DNA of 64,000 bases, taken from assembly GCA_964543475.1 (NCBI GenBank), contig CAZIYJ010000001.1:620001-684000 (forward strand). The letters run 5' to 3'. Shown in pieces: positions 34,441-43,122 of this stretch (its first letter is position 1; each line of letters starts with the position of its first letter). Origin of the DNA: JAYSYM01 sp964543475. Lineage in GTDB: Bacteria; Bdellovibrionota; Bdellovibrionia; Bdellovibrionales; JAMPXM01. The position numbers and the translations under genes are program-made. Under the pieces are notes generated by a model that had not been told where the DNA came from, searched no databases, and worked only from the letters and a program-made list of their open reading frames with translations.

Positions 34441-35007
34441 ATGAAACTAACCTCGTTACTGATGATGACATTGATCGTTCTCTCACAGGCCGGTTTTGCC
34501 AAGCCTAAAGTGGCAGGTAATGTTGTGGTCGGTGATGAGTCATCAAAAATGGCCGATGCCATTCAGAAGTTAGATCGAAGTCAAATCGAAGCTCTTAAGA
34601 AAAAAGGCATCGGCATGAACTCTCTCGGTGCCGATGGTCTTTCTGGTCTCATGAGACTCGCGGACGATGGAAACAAAAAAGGTGTGGAGATTGCGCTTGA
34701 GTTGGGCGCCGACCTCAACTTTGCAAATCAAGATGGCGAAACGGCGTTATTTTATGCAACGTACTCGGGGCACGAAGCTATCGCCCTCGATCTTTTAAAG
34801 CGTGGGGCTAAAGCCGATATAGTGCTCAAGAAGAACAACGAGTGCGTCGTGCATTCGGCCGCCAAGGCGTCACTGTTGAAGTTATCGCAAGAACTTAAAA
34901 AACTTGCTCCTCAGTGCTTAAAAGTTAAAAATTCTGACGGCCAGACTCCTTCACAAATTGCGAAGGATATGGGCTCAGCCCAGATCGCTAAGGTACTGAC
35001 TCCCTAG
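34441..35007 (+). CDS. exported ankyrin-repeat protein, likely self-protection partner of the DD-peptidase
   Basis: 188 residues with a signal peptide (LMMTLIVLSQAGFA) and ankyrin repeats. These include KGVEIALELGADLNFANQDG, then ETALFYATYSGHEAIALDLL and KRGAKADIVLKKNNE. It starts three bases after the PBP4 gene. Its Bdellovibrio counterpart by position and domain type (Bd3460) binds and blocks the adjacent DD-endopeptidase so the predator does not round itself. The immunity role here is inferred from that precedent. Confidence 0.88.
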   Translation: MKLTSLLMMTLIVLSQAGFAKPKVAGNVVVGDESSKMADAIQKLDRSQIEALKKKGIGMNSLGADGLSGLMRLADDGNKKGVEIALELGADLNFANQDGETALFYATYSGHEAIALDLLKRGAKADIVLKKNNECVVHSAAKASLLKLSQELKKLAPQCLKVKNSDGQTPSQIAKDMGSAQIAKVLTP

Positions 35008-35057
35008 TCTACGGTGGCTTTGCAATTAGCCCGCAAGGCTGCTACCTTGCCAAAACA

Positions 35058-35768
35058 ATGAACATATCGATTCTCCAGCACACTCCAGATACGCCGCCGT
35101 CATTTACGACGACTTGGCTCGAGCAAAACAAAATGCCGTACCGTTTAGTAAAGGCATTTAACGGAGATGCGATTCCCAAAATAGAAGAAGTCGATTGGCT
35201 GATCGTGCTCGGTGGTGGAATGAACATCGATGACGAAGAGAACTATCCCTTTCTTCGTGACGAGAAAAAGCTCGTCGAACAAGTTTTAAAAGCAGAGAAG
35301 AGTTATTTGGGGTTATGTTTGGGAGGCCAGATGCTGGCGCGAGTGATGGGCGCAGAAGTTCGCAAGCACTCGGACTGGGAAGTCGGTTGGCATCAAGTGC
35401 AACTCGATAACGAAAAAATTGGTTTGCCTTCTCGCCCTCTCAAAGAAGAGCTTCATGTTTTTCAGTGGCACCAAGATACTTTCGACATACCATCAGGTGC
35501 AGTTCCATTTGCACGCAACTCAATAACTGCTAATCAGGGATTTGTGACAGCAAACGGGACCGCCATCGGAACACAGTTTCACCCAGAGGCTGACGAAGCT
35601 TGGGTAAAAGAGTGCGCAACCGATGACGATCTTCCGGCAGGTGGTTTGTTCGTACAAACTCCAGAAGAGATGATTTCAGGAATCAAGTACTTACCGAATC
35701 AAATCTCTTGGTATTCAGATTTATTAAAACATTTAGCTGCGCGTACAAAAGCACGAGTCTATTCATGA
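35058..35768 (+). CDS. class I glutamine amidotransferase (GMP synthase-like)
   Basis: 236 residues with the GATase nucleophile elbow YLGLCLGGQMLARVMGAEV and the His-Glu pair in GTQFHPEADEAW. There is no synthase domain, so it belongs to the stand-alone GATase group that includes gamma-glutamyl hydrolase-like and GuaA-like proteins. The exact substrate is unknown. Its stop overlaps the ABC-F gene start (ATGA). Confidence 0.85.
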   Translation: MNISILQHTPDTPPSFTTTWLEQNKMPYRLVKAFNGDAIPKIEEVDWLIVLGGGMNIDDEENYPFLRDEKKLVEQVLKAEKSYLGLCLGGQMLARVMGAEVRKHSDWEVGWHQVQLDNEKIGLPSRPLKEELHVFQWHQDTFDIPSGAVPFARNSITANQGFVTANGTAIGTQFHPEADEAWVKECATDDDLPAGGLFVQTPEEMISGIKYLPNQISWYSDLLKHLAARTKARVYS

Positions 35769-37579
35769 GTATGTTAATCAGTGTCCGTCAGCTAGAAAAG
35801 TCTTTCGCCTCACGTTCGTTGTTTAAAGATATTAGTTTCGCAATCGAAGAGGGTGATCGAGTTGGTCTTGTTGGTCCTAATGGCGCCGGCAAATCAACAT
35901 TGATGAAAATTCTTGTCGGCATCGAGCAGACCGATAAAGGCGAAGTGATTCAACGTCGCGGTTTGAAGGTCGGCTATTTAGAGCAATCGCCAAAGTTCAA
36001 GCCTGGTATTACTGTCATGGAAGCAGTGTACGAGGGCGCAGAAATTCACAGCGACGACCCATATAGCAAAGTATTCCAAATTTTATCTGAGCTATCACTC
36101 ACCGAGCGTTCAGAGGATTTAGTCGAGTCGATGAGCGGAGGTTGGAAGAAAAGAGTGGCACTTGCACGCGAACTTGCAAAAGATCCAGAGCTCTTACTTC
36201 TTGATGAGCCAACCAACCACTTAGATATCGAATCGATTTTGTGGCTTGAAGATTTCTTGGCCGAGAAAAAAATTTCGATTCTGATGGTTACCCATGATCG
36301 ACTTTTTCTTCAGCGCGTATGTAACAGAATATTTGACCTCGATAAGCGAAATCCAAAGGGCCTGATTACTCTTTCGGGAGATTATCTTTCTTACGTTCAA
36401 GTTAAAGAAGAACTCTTTGCTGCGCAGAAAACTCGCGAGACAGTATTAAAGAATACGATGCGACGAGAAACTGAGTGGCTACGTCGCGGAGCAAAAGCTC
36501 GACAGACCAAGCAGCAGGCGCGAATTAGTCGAGCCGGAGAAATTGGCGATGACCTCGCTGAGCTTCGAGAAAAAAATCGAACTCGAGTAACCGCAATGGA
36601 CTTCGGTGGTGCCGATCGTTCACCGAAGAAGCTTATCGAAGGCATACAAATTTCTAAAGCCTACGGTGATCGCATTCTATTTAAGAATCTTGATATTTTA
36701 GTTGGGCCGAAAAGTCGTTTAGGTTTATTGGGTGGAAACGGCTGTGGCAAAACCAGTTTAATTCGCGTTCTAATCGGACAAGAACAGCCCGATTCTGGAA
36801 AATGCAAATTAGCAGATGATATTACTGTTGCTTACTTCGATCAGCATAAGAATACGCTCGATCTTAAAAAATCCGTTTTACAAAACGTGGCGCCCGATGG
36901 CGATTACGTCGATTTTCAGGGAAATTTCGTTTACGGAAAAAGTTACTTAGATCGTTTCTTGTTCCGTCCTGAGCAAATGGATATGCCAGCATCAAAACTT
37001 TCGGGTGGTGAACAGTCACGTTTGAAAGTAGCTCAGTTGATGTTGCGGCCGGCAAATATTTTAGTTCTCGATGAACCAACCAATGATCTTGATATGGAAA
37101 CACTCGAAGTTCTTCAGCAGTGTCTGCTAGAGTTCAAAGGCGCGGTCATTTTAGTGACGCATGATCGTTATTTCTTAGATCAAGTATCAAACGAGATTTT
37201 ATCATTCCCTCTCGACAACTCAGGCGAGCTGACTAAGTTCGCAAGCTATCTTCAGTGGGAAGAGTGGCGAGTCGCACAAGATAAGGCAATTGGCCTTTCA
37301 AGCGGAGATTTCGAAAAGCCTATGCAAGCTGCTCCAGTTGTAGTCGCAGAGACAAAGAAAAAATTGTCTAACAAAGAGAAGTTTGAATTCGAGAACATGG
37401 AAAAAACAATTCATGACCTCGAAGCCAATCTCGCAGAAGCGCAAAAACAGAGCGAAGACCCAGCTCATGCTTCGAATGCATCGAAAGCAAGTGAGTTGTA
37501 CTCTGAAATTGCTCGCGTCCAATCAGAACTTGAACGCCTTTACGCTCGCTGGGCCGAGCTTGAGGCGAAGGGTAAATAA
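35765..37579 (+). CDS. uup: ABC-F family ATPase, Uup-like
   Basis: 604 residues from the ATG overlapping the previous stop; a frame start 57 bases upstream lies within the amidotransferase gene. It has two ABC cassettes with Walker A GPNGAGKS and GGNGCGKT, signatures MSGGWKKR and LSGGEQSR, no membrane spans, and the linker between cassettes typical of ABC-F. A C-terminal coiled coil (KEKFEFENMEKTIHDLEANL) is the Uup-type DNA- or ribosome-binding tail. It acts on the ribosome or in replication-repair. It is adjacent to a second ABC-F gene. Confidence 0.85.
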   Translation: MSMLISVRQLEKSFASRSLFKDISFAIEEGDRVGLVGPNGAGKSTLMKILVGIEQTDKGEVIQRRGLKVGYLEQSPKFKPGITVMEAVYEGAEIHSDDPYSKVFQILSELSLTERSEDLVESMSGGWKKRVALARELAKDPELLLLDEPTNHLDIESILWLEDFLAEKKISILMVTHDRLFLQRVCNRIFDLDKRNPKGLITLSGDYLSYVQVKEELFAAQKTRETVLKNTMRRETEWLRRGAKARQTKQQARISRAGEIGDDLAELREKNRTRVTAMDFGGADRSPKKLIEGIQISKAYGDRILFKNLDILVGPKSRLGLLGGNGCGKTSLIRVLIGQEQPDSGKCKLADDITVAYFDQHKNTLDLKKSVLQNVAPDGDYVDFQGNFVYGKSYLDRFLFRPEQMDMPASKLSGGEQSRLKVAQLMLRPANILVLDEPTNDLDMETLEVLQQCLLEFKGAVILVTHDRYFLDQVSNEILSFPLDNSGELTKFASYLQWEEWRVAQDKAIGLSSGDFEKPMQAAPVVVAETKKKLSNKEKFEFENMEKTIHDLEANLAEAQKQSEDPAHASNASKASELYSEIARVQSELERLYARWAELEAKGK

Positions 37580-39205
37580 ATGATTCATTTAACGAACATC
37601 GGTAAGCATTACGGCAACAAAGTTCTATATTCGGGCGGAAGCATTCAAATTAACCCCGGAGATAAAATTGGCCTGGTTGGTCCGAACGGCGCCGGCAAAA
37701 CAACGATATTCCGAATCATCATGCGCGAAGAAGGCATTGATGAAGGGACAATCTCGATTGCGGATCGCACCACCATTGGATATTTTTCGCAAACGGTCGC
37801 TGAGATGACTGGCCGATCGGCGTTAGAAGAAGTTAAAGCCGGTGCCGGAAAAGTTTCGGAGCTTGCCGCAAAGCTATCTTTGATGGAGAAAGAACTTGAG
37901 AACTCAGCGGAGCTTTCAGACGACGATATGCAGAAGCTTCTCGAGAGATATGGCGAAGCGCAGGCACAGTACGAGCAAATGGGTGGTTATGATTTAGATT
38001 CTCGTGCGCAAGAAATTCTAACCGGTTTAGGAATTGCTCCTGAAGATCACGGCCGACAGATCGAGACTTTCTCTGGCGGTTGGAAGATGCGAATCATGCT
38101 TGCAAAGATTCTTGCGATGAACCCGCAAGTGCTTTTGATGGATGAACCAACTAACCATTTAGATTTAGAGTCGATCGTTTGGCTTGAGCAATGGCTGATC
38201 AGCTTTAAGGGGTCACTGGTTATGACTTCGCATGATCGCGAATTTATGAACCGAATCGTGACTCGAATCGTTGAGATAGCAAATAAAGCGATTACTGTTT
38301 ACGGCGGTAACTACGATTTTTACGAGAAAGAGCGTGAGATTCGCAAAGAACAACTGCTTGCCTCGCATCAAAAGCAACAGGACATGCTCGCTAAAGAAGA
38401 AGAATTCATCGCTCGGTTCGCAGCTCGCGCTTCGCACGCGGCCCAAGTGCAGTCACGTGTAAAAAAATTAGATAAAATTGATCGAATCGAAATTCCGCCT
38501 GAAGAGCAGACGATGGAGTTTACGTTCCCAACTCCACCGCGCGGAGGAGATGAAGTTGTTAAGATTGAGAACGCAAAGAAAGTTTGGAAGAGCCCAGAAG
38601 GGAAAGATAAACTTGTCTTCAGCGGTGCTTCTGCGCTTGTAAAACGACTAGATCGCGTAGCTGTTGTCGGAGTCAACGGAGCCGGTAAGTCTACTTTACT
38701 CAAAGTCATCTGCGGCCAGACCGATCTCACTGACGGAAAAGCAGTCGTCGGAAATAGCATTAGCATCGGTTACTTCTCGCAAAACTCACTTGATGTTCTT
38801 GATCCTGAATTGACGGTCATGGAAGAAGTTCACAGCCGAATTCCAACTGCGGGAATCGGAGTTGTGCGAAATCTTTTAGGAGCATTCCTTTTCAGTGGCG
38901 ATGATGCCCTTAAGAAAATTAAAATTCTTTCTGGCGGAGAAAAGAGCCGAGTGGTGCTTGCAACAATTCTTGCTAAGCCAGTTAACTTCTTAGTTCTTGA
39001 TGAGCCGACCAACCACTTAGACATTCGTTCGCGTGAAGTTCTGCTCGATGCCATCAAAAAGTTCGAGGGCACTGTCATGATAGTTTCCCATGACCGACAC
39101 TTCCTTAAGCAGATTTCAAATCGAGTTTTCGAGGTAGACAAGAATCACCTTCGTACTTACGACGGGAATTTCGACGATTACCTCTGGAAAAAGGCAAACC
39201 CCTAG
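37580..39205 (+). CDS. second ABC-F family ATPase
   Basis: 541 residues with two cassettes: Walker A GPNGAGKTT and GVNGAGKST, signatures FSGGWKMR and LSGGEKSR, and Walker B DEPTNHLD in both. The linker is of YbiT/YdiF type and no C-terminal coiled coil is present. The ATG begins right after the upstream stop (TAAATG). ABC-F proteins act on stalled or antibiotic-bound ribosomes. I cannot assign it to a named subfamily with certainty. Confidence 0.88.
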   Translation: MIHLTNIGKHYGNKVLYSGGSIQINPGDKIGLVGPNGAGKTTIFRIIMREEGIDEGTISIADRTTIGYFSQTVAEMTGRSALEEVKAGAGKVSELAAKLSLMEKELENSAELSDDDMQKLLERYGEAQAQYEQMGGYDLDSRAQEILTGLGIAPEDHGRQIETFSGGWKMRIMLAKILAMNPQVLLMDEPTNHLDLESIVWLEQWLISFKGSLVMTSHDREFMNRIVTRIVEIANKAITVYGGNYDFYEKEREIRKEQLLASHQKQQDMLAKEEEFIARFAARASHAAQVQSRVKKLDKIDRIEIPPEEQTMEFTFPTPPRGGDEVVKIENAKKVWKSPEGKDKLVFSGASALVKRLDRVAVVGVNGAGKSTLLKVICGQTDLTDGKAVVGNSISIGYFSQNSLDVLDPELTVMEEVHSRIPTAGIGVVRNLLGAFLFSGDDALKKIKILSGGEKSRVVLATILAKPVNFLVLDEPTNHLDIRSREVLLDAIKKFEGTVMIVSHDRHFLKQISNRVFEVDKNHLRTYDGNFDDYLWKKANP

Positions 39206-39295
39206 GTAAACCATCGACTTTAGTCGTGTGTTTGTGCGGCGGACTCGTTACCTGCTAAATTGGTGGTATTCTGATTTCATAGGAATTCTGAAATC

Positions 39296-41263
39296 ATGAA
39301 GAAAACCGTACTCTTAGTGTCACATGACAAGAAGACTGTTGGCCAAGTTTCTCGTTGGCTGAAAGAACTACCAGAAGAAGTTCTGGTGGAGGCGGCGAGT
39401 AGTCTCGATGAGCTCCAACAAAATTTTTTAATTCGAACATCTGACCCAGAGAAAAAAGACTTTCTGCGGTTGTTAATCTTTGATGTCGCGATGTTTGGGT
39501 CAAGCGATCCAATGCCGTACATTTCTCAAACGCGTGAAGCGTTCCAAGCAAACGGATGGGTATCAAGCGAAGCGCCACTCAAGATAATGATTCTCTCGTT
39601 TGATAATGCTGCAATCCCGCTGAGGACTTTCATTCACAAAGACATTGATGATTTGTTGATGAAGCCTCTCGATCATCAGCTGTTTATGCAAAAATCAGGA
39701 ATGTTGCTCGCTGACAAAAGTAAGTCTGCCGGAAGTTTTCTATTCAAGCAAAAAGCCAACTTCGTTGTCGAGATGGCAAAGGAAGTTCGAATTGTTAAGC
39801 TGAGTGAATTTGGAGTTGTGATTTCAAATCCAACCCCACTTGCGCCCGGCATCTTCGCGCATCTTTACTCGGGACTTTTCGGTGACAAAACAAAATCTTC
39901 TGTTTGGGGGAGAGTCTTTAGTACACGTCGTGACCCGAAAATTCCAGGTAACTACCTTTGCTTTTTTACCTTCTTCGGAATTCAGCCTGAGCAGCTCATG
40001 AACTATCGACGAAAGTTGCGAGAACGTCGAAAAGAAATTCGTCACTTCGATACGGGTTATGACAGAAACAAAATTCCAGGAGCAATTCGTCACGTTGCGG
40101 TGATCGATCGCAATTCTTCGAATGCGCAGGTAGTTGCCGAAACTCTTTCTGCTAACTATTTAAATTTAAAAACATACGCCTATTCGTCTTATGCGCAGTT
40201 CTTGAAAGCGGTTTCGGGTTCCGCAGTACCGATAATAACTGATCAGGCTGAGCCTGTTGAAGGCGCCGCCCCAGTTGTTGCAATTGAGGGGGGACAGATA
40301 ACTTTCTTTATTGCAGCCGATGGAGCAGCGCTTTTAAGAACGGAGCCGGAAGCGCAGCCCGAAAGTCTTTTCTGCGGAATGAAATTTGAAGAACTCAAGG
40401 GCAATAGTAAGTGGCTCGAGCTTTTAGTTTCGACCGACCGTGATGAATGGGACGAGTTTTTGCTCATGCTTGAGCGTGGCCACAAAGCGCAGGCAATTCT
40501 CTATTTCAAAAATGTAAGTGGTGCGATGCATGCGATTCTGGTCAACGGAGAAAATGCGCATACCAAAGATGCCGACAAACGAACAATCCAGTTAATGCTA
40601 CGAGAACTGAATCCCGAAGAAATTCAGATGGAACATGACCGACGACACAAAGAGCAGGCGGTATTCCCACAAATCGACGGAATCTACATCGACGCTCTCA
40701 GCTTCAGGGATTTTCCATCTTGGTATGAAGGGATTCGAGAGCTGCTCAAGCGGGCGAACCTCTTGATCGGAGAAAAGCTTCCGGTTTGTTTGATGGTTGA
40801 CGAGGATGCAAGTGTTAAACCGGAAGACTATCGAATCACTGGTGTCGCTGACTTTATTTATAAACCTGTCGATCGCCGTTTCCTTGCAGCAAAAGCCGCA
40901 GTTTTGATCAGTGACCTCGTCGCTTCAAATGACGACCACGTTGATCTAAGCTTCACGCCTGCCGATATCCCGGGAAAGATTGGCAAAGAGGTTTCTCTCG
41001 ACGAAGTTGCAGAGTTTGGCTTTCAAGTTAAGTCAGCCATTCCACTTCGCGAAGACATTTTTCTTCGCTTCTTCAGTCCGTTATTTTTAGATGAATCTGG
41101 AGACGGGGTGTTAGCTCGCTGCACGTCGTGTACTCCTAATCCAAACGAAAAAGATTCATTCGGATGCTTCTTCACTTTCTTCGGTGTGAGCGATGGGCAG
41201 CTAAAGCACATTCGAAATTGGATAAGAGAAGACTACGTGAGCAAAAAAGACGAAGCCGGTTAA
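39296..41263 (+). CDS. receiver-like/PilZ-like protein with two tandem modules
   Basis: 655 residues. An N-terminal receiver-like fold (MKKTVLLVSHDKKTVGQVSR) is followed by a beta-domain of about 100 residues (VRIVKLSEFGVVISNPTPLA, then YLCFFTFFGIQPEQLMNYRR). A second cryptic receiver-like part follows, with KPVDRR near its end. The beta-domain then recurs at the C-terminus (KEVSLDEVAEFGFQVKSAIP, then FGCFFTFFGVSDGQLKHIRN). The beta-domain resembles PilZ, but the RxxxR motif for c-di-GMP is not clear. A signalling role is likely; the ligand is unknown. It ends tail-to-tail with the Rieske gene, overlapping by four bases. Confidence 0.7.
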   Translation: MKKTVLLVSHDKKTVGQVSRWLKELPEEVLVEAASSLDELQQNFLIRTSDPEKKDFLRLLIFDVAMFGSSDPMPYISQTREAFQANGWVSSEAPLKIMILSFDNAAIPLRTFIHKDIDDLLMKPLDHQLFMQKSGMLLADKSKSAGSFLFKQKANFVVEMAKEVRIVKLSEFGVVISNPTPLAPGIFAHLYSGLFGDKTKSSVWGRVFSTRRDPKIPGNYLCFFTFFGIQPEQLMNYRRKLRERRKEIRHFDTGYDRNKIPGAIRHVAVIDRNSSNAQVVAETLSANYLNLKTYAYSSYAQFLKAVSGSAVPIITDQAEPVEGAAPVVAIEGGQITFFIAADGAALLRTEPEAQPESLFCGMKFEELKGNSKWLELLVSTDRDEWDEFLLMLERGHKAQAILYFKNVSGAMHAILVNGENAHTKDADKRTIQLMLRELNPEEIQMEHDRRHKEQAVFPQIDGIYIDALSFRDFPSWYEGIRELLKRANLLIGEKLPVCLMVDEDASVKPEDYRITGVADFIYKPVDRRFLAAKAAVLISDLVASNDDHVDLSFTPADIPGKIGKEVSLDEVAEFGFQVKSAIPLREDIFLRFFSPLFLDESGDGVLARCTSCTPNPNEKDSFGCFFTFFGVSDGQLKHIRNWIREDYVSKKDEAG

Positions 41264-42891
41264 TGAAGTTTCAAAGGACACGTAAACATCGAGAGAATAG
41301 GTCCACCTAGCGGATTTGCAGGTTGAGCATCGTCTGGATACTCATATCGCTCAGGTCTCATCGCAGCATTCTCGTCGTACTCTTCGCTAGCAAGATTTTC
41401 GACTGCAGGACCGTTCATCACTTCTCCGACCGGGCTAAATCGAGCGCCATGACATGGGCAATCCCAACTTTTCTCGGCTTCATTCCATCCCACGTAGCAA
41501 CCCATGTGCGGGCAGACTGGCGACATCAAATGCAATTGACCTTGAGGATCGCGATAAGCTGCAACTTTTTTTGCACCAATGCGAACGATTCGGCCTTCAC
41601 TCTCTCGAATATGATTGAGATCGTTGTCATCGGTTAGTTTGAGTCGATCAGCGATGAGATGAGATGCGTAATCAATATTTTCACTAATGTAGTTTGATGC
41701 CGATGCGATCGGCTTAACCCTTCGAGCATCATAGAGTTCAGCCCACGGGTTGCTTTCTCCAGTAATCAAATCAGAAAGTAATAGTCCAGCGACTGTTCCA
41801 AAAGTTAAGCCGGTTCCCGAGTATCCAGTAGCTACATAAACATGCTCCGACATCGAGTTCTTTCCAATGAACGGTAGACCGTCAACTGGCTCGATCACTT
41901 GCCCTGACCAGCGGTAGGCAAGCGCATCCATACTAAATCGTTCGTGCGCATAGCTGATCAACTTTTTAAATGAATCCTCGGTATGTCCTTCTTGACCTGT
42001 CTTGTGATCGGAGCCACCGATAATCACGTAGTTTCGGCTATCGTCTCGGTGCGAGCGAATATAGTGATACGGATCTTGGGTATCCCAAAACAATCCAGGA
42101 ATTGAGCTGTTATCACGAAGAGTAATCGCGATGGCATAAGTTCGGTAAGCGGCAATTTTAGTATGCAGTAAAAATTTATTAGAGATTGGAACATTGGCCG
42201 CGACGATGACGTCTTTACAGACGATAACTCCCTTGTCAGTCACTACTCGACAAGGTTCTCCCTCTTCAACATCGTGGACTTTTGTGTCTTCGTAAATGAA
42301 ACATCCATCGCCATGCACAAGATTTGCAAGAGCCGACACATACTTATACGCATGAAACTGAGCCTGGTGTTCGAACTCTAATGCGCCAAAAGTTTTAAAG
42401 GGCAGGGGAGCGGACTCTACGAAATTTACATGCACGCCAATGCTGGCAGCAGCCTCGGCCTCTCGTTCAAGTTCGGGTCTATTGGCTTTTGATTCTGTAA
42501 ATCGATATCCTGAAACTCTCTTGAAGTCGCAACGAATATCAAACTTGCGAACGTTGTCTTCAATCTTTTGAATTGCGCGTCGACTTGACTGTGCGGCTAG
42601 CTTCGCTCCATCAATTCCAAAATTTGAGATGAGTGTTCTATAGGTCTCGTCGAACGATTCAGTTAAGTGTCCGGTCGTGTGCCCAGTTTCTCCAAACGAA
42701 ACTCGCGATAGTTCGACCAAGATCACTTTTTTGCCGGCTTGCTTGAGCTCCAGAGCTGCAGACATTCCTGTGATTCCGCCACCGATAATGACGACGTCGG
42801 TTTGCACCTCACCAGTCAGCTGTGGAAATCTTTTTAGTAGTCCATTATCCAGCCACAAAGGTTTGGTATGCGTAGTGAAATTTTCGATCAT
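41260..42891 (-). CDS. FAD-dependent oxidoreductase fused to a Rieske [2Fe-2S] domain
   Basis: 543 residues from the ATG with GGAGG eight bases upstream (42891). The N-terminal DAO fold has VQTDVVIIGGGITGMSAALE and the VATGYSGTGLTFG FAD site near residue 375. The C-terminal Rieske domain has CPHMGCYVGW and CPCHGARFS, the complete two-Cys two-His cluster site. The architecture matches bacterial glycine-oxidase-like Rieske fusions. It probably carries electrons from an amine or amino-acid substrate; the substrate is unknown. Confidence 0.87.
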   Translation of the reverse strand: MIENFTTHTKPLWLDNGLLKRFPQLTGEVQTDVVIIGGGITGMSAALELKQAGKKVILVELSRVSFGETGHTTGHLTESFDETYRTLISNFGIDGAKLAAQSSRRAIQKIEDNVRKFDIRCDFKRVSGYRFTESKANRPELEREAEAAASIGVHVNFVESAPLPFKTFGALEFEHQAQFHAYKYVSALANLVHGDGCFIYEDTKVHDVEEGEPCRVVTDKGVIVCKDVIVAANVPISNKFLLHTKIAAYRTYAIAITLRDNSSIPGLFWDTQDPYHYIRSHRDDSRNYVIIGGSDHKTGQEGHTEDSFKKLISYAHERFSMDALAYRWSGQVIEPVDGLPFIGKNSMSEHVYVATGYSGTGLTFGTVAGLLLSDLITGESNPWAELYDARRVKPIASASNYISENIDYASHLIADRLKLTDDNDLNHIRESEGRIVRIGAKKVAAYRDPQGQLHLMSPVCPHMGCYVGWNEAEKSWDCPCHGARFSPVGEVMNGPAVENLASEEYDENAAMRPERYEYPDDAQPANPLGGPILSMFTCPLKLH

Positions 42892-43122
42892 CGTTGTGGC
42901 CTCCACGCGAATGTCCAAGCGAATGAAAGATATTATCGAGCGTGGCGGCAAGTCTCGTACGTGATGACGTCAAACTTTTGTGTTCTTTCGGAAAACGAAG
43001 CTGAATTTTTAACCTCGAGAAATCATGTGTACAAAATTACACCGTGCTGCGGGAAGTAACCTGTTTGAAATTCAAGGGGCAAAAAGCAATGATTCGAGCC
43101 CGCACGTTAACCCGGAGGAAAT

